DNA of 18,719 nucleotides, taken from NCBI GenBank assembly GCA_036803025.1, contig DAIRVC010000039.1:1-18719 (forward strand). The letters are read 5' to 3'. This DNA is from DAIRVC01 sp036803025 (GTDB lineage: Bacteria > Chloroflexota > Anaerolineae > Anaerolineales > E44-bin32). Shown one piece after another: positions 1 through 6,504 of the stretch. The position numbers and the translations under genes are program-made. Under the pieces are notes generated by a model. It made no database searches, was not told the origin of the DNA, and saw only the letters and a program-made list of their open reading frames with translations. How positions within the stretch are numbered: the stretch's first letter is position 1; each line of letters begins with the position of its first letter.

Positions 1-1246
1 GGACCAGGCAGGCATTCTGTCCGCCCAGGCCGAATGAGTTGGAGAGAGCGACGCGCAGATCGGCCGGGCGCGCCTGGTTGGGCACGTAGTCGAGATCGCA
101 CTCCGGGTCGGGCGTCTCGTAGTTGATGGTCGGATGAATGATCTGGTCGCGCAGGCTCAGAGCGCAGATACACGCCTCGATCGCGCCGGCGGCTCCCATC
201 GGATGCCCGATCATCGATTTGGTCGATGAGATCGGGACGCGTCGGGAATGCTCGCCGAACAGGTTCTTGATGGCCAGCGTCTCGATGGCGTCGTTGGCCG
301 GCGTCGAGGTCCCGTGGGCGTTGATGTAGTCGACCTGATCCGGGCGCAGGCCGGCGTCGCTGAGGGCCCAGCGCATGGTCCGCTGCGCGCCGGAGGCCTG
401 TGGATCGGGCGCGGCGATGTGAAAGCAGTCGCTTGTGCTGGCATAGCCGAGGACTTCAGCGTAGATCGAGGCGTGGCGGGCCTGGGCGTGCTGGAGCCTT
501 TCGAGCACCAGGCAGGCGCCGCCTTCGCTGAAGACAAAGCCCTCCCGGCGGGCGTCGAAGGGACGCGAGGCTGACTGCGGAGCGTCATTGAAGCTGGTCG
601 GAAGGGCGCGCATGGCCGCGAAACCGGCCAGCGAGTATTCGCGGATCAGAGCCTCGGTGCCCCCGGCGATCACGACGTCGGCGCGGCCGTCGCGTATCGC
701 CCCGACCGCCTCGCCGATCGTCTGGGTGCCCGTGGCACAGGCAGTTGTGATGGTGCAGTTGGGGCCGAGGGCGCCGAAGTTGAGCGTCACGTGGAAGGCC
801 GGCATGTTGGGCAGGGCCGAGGGTACGGTGAATGGATTCACGCGCGCCAGGCCCTGATTGCGGAAGGTGTCCAGCCCTTCCTGGAAGCGCTCCAGACCGC
901 CGATGGCGGTGCCGAAGTACACGCCCACCCGCTCGGGCTCGCTGAGCGGCAAGGGCAGCCGGGAATCCGCGACCGCCTTGATCGAGGCCGCCAGCGCCAC
1001 TTGCGAGGCGCGCGACATGCGGCGCGCCTCCTTGGCCGGCAGATAGTCCTCCACGCGGAAGTCGGGGATCTCGCCGGCGATCTGGCAGGGCAGGCCGGAC
1101 GGATCGAAGTGGGTGATGCGCCGAATGCCGGACTGGCCGCGGCGCAGCTGTTCCCAGATGGGCTCGAGGTCGGAGCCGAGCGGGGTGAGCATGCCCATCC
1201 CGGTGATGACCACCCGGGGCCGCTGAACTATGGCGTGATCGCTCAT
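1..1246 (-). CDS. fabF: Beta-ketoacyl-ACP synthase II (FabF), C-terminus cut by window edge
   Basis: Condensing enzyme of type II fatty acid synthesis: it extends acyl-ACP with malonyl-ACP in the cytosol. The 415 visible codons start MSDHAIVQRPRVVITGMGML. They show the thiolase-fold Cys-His-His triad: Cys170 in TTACATGTQ, His311 in NAHGTSTPAND and His348 in KSMIGHPMGAAGA. The frame is open to base 1 and reaches SFGLGGQNACLV, so only a few residues are missing compared with known FabF. The start at 1246 is chosen because its ATG overlaps the plsX stop (ATGA) and gives the standard N-terminus. No Shine-Dalgarno is obvious, so translation is probably coupled to plsX. Gene order plsX-fabF, with no acpP or fabD/fabG visible between, places it in fatty acid/phospholipid synthesis. 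Seen directly: motifs and overlap. Known: the family reaction. FabF rather than FabB is the likelier name but was not tested. Confidence 0.95.
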   Translation of the reverse strand, partial: MSDHAIVQRPRVVITGMGMLTPLGSDLEPIWEQLRRGQSGIRRITHFDPSGLPCQIAGEIPDFRVEDYLPAKEARRMSRASQVALAASIKAVADSRLPLPLSEPERVGVYFGTAIGGLERFQEGLDTFRNQGLARVNPFTVPSALPNMPAFHVTLNFGALGPNCTITTACATGTQTIGEAVGAIRDGRADVVIAGGTEALIREYSLAGFAAMRALPTSFNDAPQSASRPFDARREGFVFSEGGACLVLERLQHAQARHASIYAEVLGYASTSDCFHIAAPDPQASGAQRTMRWALSDAGLRPDQVDYINAHGTSTPANDAIETLAIKNLFGEHSRRVPISSTKSMIGHPMGAAGAIEACICALSLRDQIIHPTINYETPDPECDLDYVPNQARPADLRVALSNSFGLGGQNACLV

Positions 1247-2262
1247 GGTTCGTCGACGACGCGTTCGCCGGAGAGCCGGGATTGGATGGCGGCGGCCAGG
1301 GCGGGAAGGAGATCCTCCGAGACCGCCTGGCGCGCCACGCGCAGAGCGCTGATCAAGGCCCTGGCGTCGGAGCGGCCGTGCCCGATGAAGACCAACCCGT
1401 CGATGCCCAGAAGCGGCGCGGCGCCGTACTCGGCCGGATCGAGGACCTTGCCGACGCGACGGAAGGCGGGCTTGGCCAGCAGCCCGCCGACGGCCGTGAG
1501 GGGTGAAGCTTTGATCTGCGTGCGGATGAGCTCGATCAGGAAGCTGGCCACGGCTTCGCTGGTCTTGATGGCCACGTTCCCGGTGAAGCCGTCCGTCACA
1601 ATGACGTCGGCACGGCCGGCGAACAGCTCCTTGCTCTCCACGTTGCCGATGAAGTTGAGCCCGGCCTTCTCCAGGAGCGGGTAGGTCTCCTTGACCAGGG
1701 AATTGCCCTTGCCGGCCTCTTCACCGTTCGACAGAAGGGCGACGCTCGGGCGCGAGCGGCCCAGGACGCGCTCGGCGTAGATGGCGCCCAGGATGGCGAA
1801 CTGGACCAGGTACTCGGGCTTGCAGTCGGCGTTGGCGCCGATGTCGAGGACCACGGCTGATCCGCCGCGCACCGGGATCAGGCCGGCCAGCGGGGGCCGC
1901 TTGACGCCCCGGATGCGGCCGAGGCGGAAGAGCGCATTGGCCATTGCGCCGCCAGTATTGCCGGCGGTCACGAATGCGTCGGCGCGGCCGGCCTTGAGCA
2001 AGTCCATCCCCACCGCCATCGAGTTCTGCGACTTGCCTCGCGCCGAGCGCGCCGGCTTGTCGGTCATCTCCAGGACCTCGGGCGCGTCAACAAGCTCGAC
2101 CTGTCCTGGGTCGGCGCCGAGAGCGTTCAGTTTCTCCCGTAACAGGCTCTGGGGTCCGGTGAGGATGACGGGCTCGTGCCAGAGATGATAGGCCTGCACG
2201 GCGGCCTGCAGCTCCGGCTCTGGATGGGTATCGCTGCCCATGGCGTCCAGGACGATGCGCAT
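1243..2262 (-). CDS. plsX: Phosphate acyltransferase PlsX
   Basis: PlsX makes acyl-phosphate from acyl-ACP and phosphate, the first committed step toward phosphatidic acid by the PlsX/PlsY route; it is a peripheral membrane enzyme. The 339-aa product begins MRIVLDAMGSD and carries family motifs: TAGNTGG near residues 99-105, VVLDIGANADCKPEYLVQFA near 137-156, a SNGEEAGKGN loop near 178-187, then FIGNVE and DGFTGNVAIK. Length is normal for the family. The start at 2262 is preferred over an in-frame ATG at 2367 because it gives the canonical N-terminus and has a GGAGG about 9 nt upstream. The longer version would run through the tRNA gene on the other strand. It overlaps fabF by four bases (ATGA). 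The promoter must lie in the short region shared with the tRNA promoter, where I see only a weak AT-rich patch (TATTATA) in this direction. Confidence 0.95.
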   Translation of the reverse strand: MRIVLDAMGSDTHPEPELQAAVQAYHLWHEPVILTGPQSLLREKLNALGADPGQVELVDAPEVLEMTDKPARSARGKSQNSMAVGMDLLKAGRADAFVTAGNTGGAMANALFRLGRIRGVKRPPLAGLIPVRGGSAVVLDIGANADCKPEYLVQFAILGAIYAERVLGRSRPSVALLSNGEEAGKGNSLVKETYPLLEKAGLNFIGNVESKELFAGRADVIVTDGFTGNVAIKTSEAVASFLIELIRTQIKASPLTAVGGLLAKPAFRRVGKVLDPAEYGAAPLLGIDGLVFIGHGRSDARALISALRVARQAVSEDLLPALAAAIQSRLSGERVVDEP

Positions 2263-2287
2263 CGATGCTCGCCTCCATGCGCCGGCG

Positions 2288-2315
2288 TTGACAAGCTCAA
2301 CCGCTAGGCTATAAT
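2288..2315 (+). promoter_or_regulatory. Consensus sigma-70 promoter for tRNA-Leu
   Basis: TTGACA at 2288-2293 and TATAAT at 2310-2315 are separated by 16 bp. Both hexamers match the housekeeping consensus perfectly. The predicted start is near 2322, about 16 nt before the mature tRNA. The same short region must also serve the divergent plsX gene. Confidence 0.9.
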
Positions 2316-2337
2316 ACCCCAAGTCCGAGCAAGGGAT

Positions 2338-2419
2338 GCGCTGGTGCTGGAACTGGCAGACAGGCATGGTTGAGGGCCATGTGCCGAAAGGCGTGGGGGT
2401 TCAACTCCCCCCCAGCGCA
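2338..2419 (+). tRNA. tRNA-Leu (anticodon GAG)
   Basis: A class II tRNA folds completely. Acceptor GCGCTGG (2338-2344) pairs with CCAGCGC (2412-2418), with discriminator A at 2419. The D stem is CTG/CAG around a GG-containing loop. Anticodon stem CATGG/CCATG encloses loop TTGAGGG, giving anticodon GAG at 2372-2374 with a purine at 37. The 13-nt variable arm has a GCC/GGC stem with a GAAA loop. T stem GGGGG/CCCCC encloses loop TTCAACT. The long variable arm, A73 and anticodon all agree with leucine, reading CUC/CUU. CCA is not encoded after A2419 (the DNA reads CAC), so it must be added enzymatically. This is the only plus-strand gene supported here. Confidence 0.95.
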
Positions 2420-2423
2420 CACA

Positions 2424-2449
2424 ACGGAGCCGCCCAATGGCGGCTCCGT
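2424..2449. terminator. Strong hairpin between converging tRNA-Leu and ABC ATPase gene, likely bidirectional terminator
   Basis: An 11-bp perfect inverted repeat, ACGGAGCCGCC and GGCGGCTCCGT, encloses a CAAT loop. It starts five bases after the tRNA and ends 26 bases from the end of the convergent ATPase gene. A T-run is weak on both sides (CTGATTCC on plus, TGTGTGC on minus), so intrinsic termination is likely but not textbook. Confidence 0.6.
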
Positions 2450-2475
2450 CTGATTCCGGATTGCCCGCAACCGTC

Positions 2476-3210
2476 TCAGTGCAGGATCTTGCTCAGGAAG
2501 AGCTTGGTGCGCTCTTCCTTGGGATTGGTGTAGAGCTCCTCGGGCGTGGTCTCCTCGACGATCTGGCCCTGGTCCATGAAGATGATGCGCCGGGCGGCGG
2601 CCTTGGCGAAACCCATCTCGTGGCTCACGACCAGCATGGTCATGCCGGCCTCGGCCAGCTCGAGCATGCAGTCGAGCACTTCCTTGATCATCTCCGGATC
2701 GAGCGCCGAGGTGGGTTCATCGAAGAGCATGATCTTGGGCTGCATGGCCAATGCCCGGGCGATGGCCACGCGCTGCTGCTGCCCGCCGGAGAGCTGCCCG
2801 GGATAGCAGTCCGCCTTCTCGGGGATGCCGACGCGCTTGAGCTGCTCCATCCCCACGGTGGTGGCCTCCTCGCGCGAGCGTTTGCGCACTACCCGCTGCG
2901 CCAACGTGATGTTGTCCAATGCCGTCAAGTGCGGGAACAGGTTGAAGAGCTGGAACACCATGCCTACCTCGGCGCGCACGGCATTGATGTTCGTGCCTTT
3001 GTGTGTCAGCTGCTGCCCGTCGATCCAGACTTCGCCGCTGCTGGGAGTCTCGAGGTGATTGACGCAGCGCAGCAGCGTGCTCTTGCCGGATCCGCTGGGG
3101 CCGATGATGACGACCACCTCGCCCTTGGCGACGTCCAGGCTCACGCCGCGCACGGCCTCGACCGCGCCGAAGTACTTATGCAGGTCTTTGACGTGGATGA
3201 TCGGGTCCAT
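2476..3210 (-). CDS. Polar amino-acid ABC transporter ATP-binding protein (GlnQ/HisP type)
   Basis: Cytoplasmic ATPase that powers import of polar amino acids. The 244-aa product has every ABC motif: Walker A GPSGSGKST (37-45), Q-loop Gln87, signature LSGGQ (140-144), Walker B IMLFDEP (160-166), D-loop SALD and H-loop His197. The text MDPIIHVKDLHKYFG and DEPTSALDPEMIKEVL is typical of the polar amino acid uptake family, and length is normal. The ATG at 3210 follows the permease stop after one base, and the permease's last codons supply the Shine-Dalgarno (GAGGAG), so translation is coupled. Substrate cannot be decided from sequence; glutamine, glutamate or another polar amino acid are possible. 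The converging hairpin at 2424-2449 probably ends this transcript. Confidence 0.93.
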   Translation of the reverse strand: MDPIIHVKDLHKYFGAVEAVRGVSLDVAKGEVVVIIGPSGSGKSTLLRCVNHLETPSSGEVWIDGQQLTHKGTNINAVRAEVGMVFQLFNLFPHLTALDNITLAQRVVRKRSREEATTVGMEQLKRVGIPEKADCYPGQLSGGQQQRVAIARALAMQPKIMLFDEPTSALDPEMIKEVLDCMLELAEAGMTMLVVSHEMGFAKAAARRIIFMDQGQIVEETTPEELYTNPKEERTKLFLSKILH

Positions 3211-3211
3211 C

Positions 3212-4099
3212 TCACTCCTCGAACTTCATCTTGCGTTCGATCACCCGCACCACGCCCGATAGGGCCAGGGTCATCGACAGGTACAGGAAGGTCAGGACGT
3301 TGAACGTCTCGAAGACGCGGAAAGTGCTGGCGCGCCGCAGCCGGCCGAGCTGAGTGAGCTCATTGACCGCCAGGACGGTGGCCAGCGACGAGTCCTTCAG
3401 GCAGGCGATGAAGTCATTCCCCAGCGGGGGCAGCACGCGGCGGATCGCTTGAGGCAAGATGACGCGCGTCATGGCCTGCCCGTAGGTCATACCCAGCGAG
3501 CGAGCGGCCTCCATCTGCCCGCGGCCGATGGACTGGATCCCGGCGCGGAAGATCTCGGCTTCGTAGGCGCCATAGCCGACCGCCAGCGCGACGATGGCGC
3601 GCGCCTCCAGGCTGACCTGGCGGCTGGTCACCACGGACATGCCGGTGAGGAACTCGGCCAGCCCGCCGGTCGGGCCGAGCGTCAGCGCCCAGGCGCCGAC
3701 GGCGCGAACCACACTGGCCGCAGCCGGGACGATCACGAAGGCCATGTACAGCATGAGTACGATCAGCGGGATGCCGCGCACCGCCTCGACGTACAGTGTC
3801 GCAATGGTGAAGGCGACCGGGTTCTTCGAAGTGCGTGCCAGTCCGGTGAACAAGCCGATCACGGTGGCGATCAGGTAAGACGCCATCGTGATGCGCAGCG
3901 TCACCTTCATCCCGGCCGAAAGGTAGGTGAAGGTTTCGTGGTAATTCTGGGCGTTCAGAATCAAGAAGATGATCAGCAGTCCGGCAGCCACCAGGATGAA
4001 CGCCCACCACGGCAGGGTCGACCAGCGCAGTCGAGGTCGGGCCGACTCCCGCGCCGCCTCGGCGGCGATTTCGCTCGATGATGGCGGAGTCTGACTCAT
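3212..4099 (-). CDS. Polar amino-acid ABC transporter permease (HisM/GlnP type)
   Basis: Inner-membrane channel subunit of the importer. The 295-aa product has a charged cytoplasmic N-terminus (about 30 residues), a first TM helix at roughly 32-50 and several further hydrophobic segments. The EAA coupling loop lies near 197-216 (EAARSLGMTYGQAMTRVILP), preceded by GAYEAEIFRAGIQSI, which is diagnostic of the polar amino acid permease family. About 30 residues (roughly 130-162, including LTLGPTGGLAEF) lie between the RGIPLIVLMLYMAFV segment and the next TM. They look like an insertion relative to short GlnP proteins and may add a periplasmic loop or TM. Only one permease gene is present, so the channel is presumably a homodimer. 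Its Shine-Dalgarno (GAAAGG) lies inside the hairpin described at 4104-4155. Confidence 0.92.
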   Translation of the reverse strand: MSQTPPSSSEIAAEAARESARPRLRWSTLPWWAFILVAAGLLIIFLILNAQNYHETFTYLSAGMKVTLRITMASYLIATVIGLFTGLARTSKNPVAFTIATLYVEAVRGIPLIVLMLYMAFVIVPAAASVVRAVGAWALTLGPTGGLAEFLTGMSVVTSRQVSLEARAIVALAVGYGAYEAEIFRAGIQSIGRGQMEAARSLGMTYGQAMTRVILPQAIRRVLPPLGNDFIACLKDSSLATVLAVNELTQLGRLRRASTFRVFETFNVLTFLYLSMTLALSGVVRVIERKMKFEE

Positions 4100-4103
4100 G
4101 AGG

Positions 4104-4155
4104 CGTGCCTTTCAGGCACGGGCAGGTCGACAATTGGATTGCCGACCTGCCCGTG
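4104..4155 (-). promoter_or_regulatory. Two overlapping, mutually exclusive hairpins over the permease ribosome-binding site
   Basis: On the minus strand a 13-bp perfect stem (CACGGGCAGGTCG with CGACCTGCCCGTG, 4155-4117, 13-nt loop) is followed by a 7-bp stem (CGTGCCT-GAA-AGGCACG, 4120-4104). The two share the four bases 4117-4120, so they cannot both form fully. The small hairpin holds the permease Shine-Dalgarno GAAAGG. There is no following T-run, so this is not an intrinsic terminator. It sits between the binding-protein and permease genes, where stems often protect or balance upstream mRNA. Confidence 0.65.
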
Positions 4156-4186
4156 TTGTCGCGCCAGCGCTAGTTCACCGGACAGG

Positions 4187-5002
4187 CTACTGCGGATTGA
4201 ACCACCGGCTGTTGATGAAGGCCAGAGTGTCGTCGGCTTCCATAGCTGCCAGCGCGGCGTTCACCGGGTCCACCAAGTCACTCCCGGGCGGGAAGACGAA
4301 CGCCAGCTGCTCGTCGGAGGTCAGCTGCGGGCCGATCACAAGCTGTCCTGGATTGGCGGCGATGAACCCGACCGCCGAAACCGTGTCGATCACCACGGCG
4401 TCGATGTCGCCGGCCAGGAGTGCCGCGACCGCGCCGCCGAACTCCTCGAAGCTCTGGACGCGCTCCTCGGGGAAGTTCTCCTTGGCGACGATCTCATTGG
4501 TCGTGCCGATTTGAGTCCCTACCAGGACGTCCGGGTCGGCCTTGAAGGCCTCCAGGTCGTCGATCGTTTGATCGGCGCGGATCAGCAGCACCTGGCCGAT
4601 GGTTACGTACGGGGTGGAGAAGTCGACGATCTCGTCCCGTTCGGCGGTGTAGGTCACGCCGTCGGCGAGCATGTCATACTCACCGGCTTCCATGGCCGGG
4701 AAGATGCCGTCCCAGGCCGCCTGAGTGAATTCAGGGACGCAGTTGATGCGGTTGCAGATTTCCGTGACGGCCTCGTAGTCCCAGCCGGCCGGCTCGCCGG
4801 TGGCCTCGTCGATGTAGTTGAAGGGGGGATAGGCGTTCTCGACTGCGACCGTGATCGTACGGCCGCCCAGGTCGGGGAGTCCGCCGGTTGGCGGAGCGGG
4901 AGGCTCTGGGGCCTCGGTCGCGGTCGGCTCGGCTGCGCCGCCGCAGGCGGCCAGGATAACCCCGGCCAGGACGAACAGGGTCAGTAGGGCGCGCTTCTTC
5001 AT
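4187..5002 (-). CDS. Polar amino-acid ABC transporter substrate-binding lipoprotein (SBP family 3)
   Basis: Extracytoplasmic binding protein that delivers a polar amino acid to the permease. The 271-aa product starts MKKRALLTLFVLAGVILAAC: a basic N-terminus, hydrophobic core and lipobox LAAC, with lipidated Cys20. A Pro/Thr/Glu-rich tether (about 24-42) leads into the family 3 fold: ITVAVENAYPPFNYID (50-65), GWDYEAVTEI, then DGVTYTAERDEIVDFSTPYV (114-133) with the ligand-carboxylate Arg122, GTQIGTTNE (162-170) and DAVVIDT with Asp206. Cys83 and Cys88 could form a disulfide. The ATG at 5002 is supported by GGAGGAG six to eight bases upstream and by the signal peptide. It is the first gene of the importer operon; the permease and ATPase follow. 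An in-frame extension upstream crosses the N gap and is not credible. Confidence 0.94.
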   Translation of the reverse strand: MKKRALLTLFVLAGVILAACGGAAEPTATEAPEPPAPPTGGLPDLGGRTITVAVENAYPPFNYIDEATGEPAGWDYEAVTEICNRINCVPEFTQAAWDGIFPAMEAGEYDMLADGVTYTAERDEIVDFSTPYVTIGQVLLIRADQTIDDLEAFKADPDVLVGTQIGTTNEIVAKENFPEERVQSFEEFGGAVAALLAGDIDAVVIDTVSAVGFIAANPGQLVIGPQLTSDEQLAFVFPPGSDLVDPVNAALAAMEADDTLAFINSRWFNPQ

Positions 5003-5135
5003 CTTGCTCTCCTCCAAGAGTGTGATGCCGAAGAGTGCAGAGTCAGGGCGTTCCCGAAATCCACCTCCTTGTCCATCTTGGCGGCTGCACGGAGAGTCTG
5101 CCAGTCGCAGCACTTCTCGTGGGCCAGGTGGTCCC

Positions 5136-5144
5136 ATCATAGCA
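5136..5144 (-). promoter_or_regulatory. Putative extended -10 promoter of the importer operon
   Basis: The minus strand reads TGC-TATGAT, an extended -10 element with 5/6 match to TATAAT. No good -35 is present about 17 bp upstream, as expected for extended -10 promoters. The start would be near 5129, leaving a leader of about 127 nt before the lipoprotein ATG. Confidence 0.45.
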
Positions 5145-5205
5145 TAGGTTTCCGATTCGCCGCCGCCTGCCTTGGCGCGGCCCTCGACTGCCGGCGCGGC
5201 CGGCG

Positions 5206-5215
5206 NNNNNNNNNN
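5206..5215. other. Assembly gap (10 N)
   Basis: Ten undetermined bases lie in the intergenic region between the LCP-like gene and the importer operon. The true length is unknown. Any terminator or promoter element here is lost. Confidence 0.98.
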
Positions 5216-5219
5216 GCGG

Positions 5220-5999
5220 CTACTCGCCTGTCGCATCGGCCGGGTCACGCGGCAAGGTCAGCGTCGTGATGTGGATCGAGTCCGCCCCGAGTGGCAGGAG
5301 CGGCGCCAACATCAGCGCGGCATCCGCCGGCCGCACCGAGAGGTAGGCGTGATCGGGAATGAGGCTTAGGAGCGGCGTAAGGTCGGGCGTGGAACCGGCC
5401 CGCGGCGCCTGCTGCGCCAGCGCGCCCAGAATGCGCGCCTGTGCTTCGACCAGACCCGTGGGATCGTCTTGCCATAGATCGAGGACGGCCATCGTCTCGG
5501 CGCCGGTCAGCCTGACCCCGCCCAGCTCGACCCCGCCCATGTGATTGACGACTGCCTGAAAGCCGGTCCGGTCGAGGATGACCGTCATGCGAGGCGGTAG
5601 CAGGCTGACGCTCTGGAGCGCCAGCTCGAACTCGGACGACGGCCCTCCGTCCTCGTCCCGGGTGAAGAGGGACGCCAGGCCGTCAGAATCTGGGCCTCCT
5701 GTCTGCATGTCCGACGGGAAACCGAACAAGAACACGTCCGTGCCGCTGCGCTCGAAGGTCGCCATCCAGACGGCGACAAGTCGGGGTTGCTCGCTCTCGA
5801 GTTCGTCCACGCCGATGAAGTAGACCGCCGATGGGCCGGGGGTCGGTGTGGCGCCGCGCGTGGCGGTGGCCGTGCGCAGGGACGCCGGCGTGGGCGTCCT
5901 TCGCTGGTCCAGGTCCTCCAGCAGTGTGCTGGCCAGGCCCAATACGAAGCACAGGCCAAGGAATAGGACGACCAACAGCAGCGGAGGTTTGGATCTCAT
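5220..5999 (-). CDS. Membrane-anchored LytR-CpsA-Psr (LCP)-like protein, degenerate
   Basis: The 259-aa product begins with an uncleaved-type signal anchor (hydrophobic about 6-24), then a Thr/Pro/Arg-rich spacer (33-57), then an extracellular domain. Its layout follows LCP proteins: VYFIGVDE strand (59-66), a later LDRTGFQAVVNHMGGVEL segment (142-159) matching the family's FxxxVDxxGGV block, LTGAETMAVL (164-173) matching LTGEQAL, and EAQARILGAL (185-194) matching RQQxVLxAL. The known arginines of LCP transferases (in the SxPRD, YxR and R-Q positions) are mostly absent: FGFPSD replaces SIPRD and DLWQDD replaces the YVRxR segment. It may therefore be a non-catalytic relative. It has its own promoter region (6038-6075) and a poor Shine-Dalgarno. 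The stop lies four bases from the N gap. Function is not assigned beyond a probable envelope location. Confidence 0.6.
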   Translation of the reverse strand: MRSKPPLLLVVLFLGLCFVLGLASTLLEDLDQRRTPTPASLRTATATRGATPTPGPSAVYFIGVDELESEQPRLVAVWMATFERSGTDVFLFGFPSDMQTGGPDSDGLASLFTRDEDGGPSSEFELALQSVSLLPPRMTVILDRTGFQAVVNHMGGVELGGVRLTGAETMAVLDLWQDDPTGLVEAQARILGALAQQAPRAGSTPDLTPLLSLIPDHAYLSVRPADAALMLAPLLPLGADSIHITTLTLPRDPADATGE

Positions 6000-6037
6000 G
6001 GATTCGACGGCCGCGGACCGCGCGCCGAGGCGCCCGG

Positions 6038-6066
6038 ATTGTACTCCGGCGACCGCGGCGCCGCAA
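6038..6066 (-). promoter_or_regulatory. Putative sigma-70 promoter of the LCP-like gene
   Basis: On the minus strand TTGCGG (6066-6061) and TACAAT (6043-6038) are 17 bp apart. The -10 matches 5/6 and the -35 3/6. Predicted start is about 6031, a 31-nt leader. A GG-N10-GC arrangement (GG at 6076-6075, TTGC at 6066-6063) overlaps the -35, so a sigma-54 reading is possible too. Confidence 0.5.
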
Positions 6067-6097
6067 TTTGCCGGCCGGTCGACGCTCGGGGGTCAGC

Positions 6098-6283
6098 TCA
6101 GCGGAGGATGACGGCGACGAGACGGCCGGCCGCCCACGCCGCGGCGCCGCTGGCGATCAGGGGTAGGTGCGCTGTGACTTGCGAGAGCAGGCGGCGGCGT
6201 CTGGCGAGGTACGCAGCCGCAGCGGCTGCCAGACGCCAGAACTGGAGCTGCACCGCGGCGAGTGGCTGCAGCGTTGTCTTCAT
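6098..6283 (-). CDS. Small hydrophobic protein, 61 aa, unknown function
   Basis: I do not recognise this protein. It has an Ala-rich hydrophobic patch (about 16-27, LRLAAA-like), a basic cluster RRRR near 29-32, and a stronger candidate TM helix at 38-60 (HLPLIASGAAAWAAGRLVAV). This suggests a small membrane protein with a cytoplasmic basic segment. The case for it being real: its ATG overlaps the stop of the preceding 71-aa gene (AAATGA), and third codon positions are overwhelmingly G or C. There is no clear Shine-Dalgarno, so it would rely on coupling. A longer minus-strand frame at 6338-6093 competes, but it overlaps the 71-aa gene and looks like a shadow. It appears to be the last gene of the FtsZ-containing run. 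Confidence 0.5.
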   Translation of the reverse strand: MKTTLQPLAAVQLQFWRLAAAAAAYLARRRRLLSQVTAHLPLIASGAAAWAAGRLVAVILR

Positions 6284-6495
6284 TTGGAGGTGCTGATGCG
6301 CGTGATGCGCCCTTCGGCATCGACGCGCACGTGGACAATGCGGTTCATGGTCCGCCCACCCGGCAGACCGGCCTTGCCCCGGAACGTCACCTGATAGCCG
6401 TCGTCCTGCGATCTGACCGTCGGCTGCACGGACTTCATCTCCGGGAATTGACGGGCGACTCGGCGCCGGACCTCCTCGAGCAGCTCTTTGCGCAT
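6280..6495 (-). CDS. 71-aa protein homologous to the C-terminal domain of the caspase-fold TPR protein
   Basis: Small soluble alpha+beta protein: a predicted helix (residues 2-17, RKELLEEVRRRVARQF), then strands and turns ending in a VHVRVDAEGRITRI hairpin. I know no named family for it. Direct comparison shows that it aligns over its whole length with the last about 95 residues of the product of 11596-8963: RRRVARQFPEMKSVQPTVRSQ matches RSVVAHYLPGMTSAQCRIRTQ, YQVTF matches LQVTL, and VDAEGRITRISTSK matches MDASGKILKLAVSK; both end in SK. The start at 6495 has an excellent AGGAGG five bases upstream, placed just after the ftsZ stop (nine-base gap). It is thus cotranslated with ftsZ. A binding partner, decoy or adaptor role is speculation. 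Confidence 0.8.
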   Translation of the reverse strand: MRKELLEEVRRRVARQFPEMKSVQPTVRSQDDGYQVTFRGKAGLPGGRTMNRIVHVRVDAEGRITRISTSK

Positions 6496-6504
6496 ATCCG
6501 CCTC

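Noticed and set aside
2263..2367. N-terminal extension of plsX to an ATG at 2367
   Set aside because: It would translate the antisense of tRNA-Leu and its promoter. The internal ATG at 2262 has a good ribosome-binding site and gives the standard MRIVLDAMG start.
4104..4155. Intrinsic terminator between lipoprotein and permease genes
   Set aside because: The stems are strong but no T-run follows on the minus strand, and the downstream genes need the same transcript.
5003..5248. Extension of the binding lipoprotein upstream through the N gap
   Set aside because: It crosses undetermined bases and would bury the signal peptide and lipobox. The ATG at 5002 has a strong ribosome-binding site.
6093..6338. 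81-codon minus-strand frame overlapping the two small genes after ftsZ
   Set aside because: It overlaps both the 71-aa and 61-aa frames, which have better coupling and codon use; the sequence is Arg/Ala/Pro-rich shadow-like.
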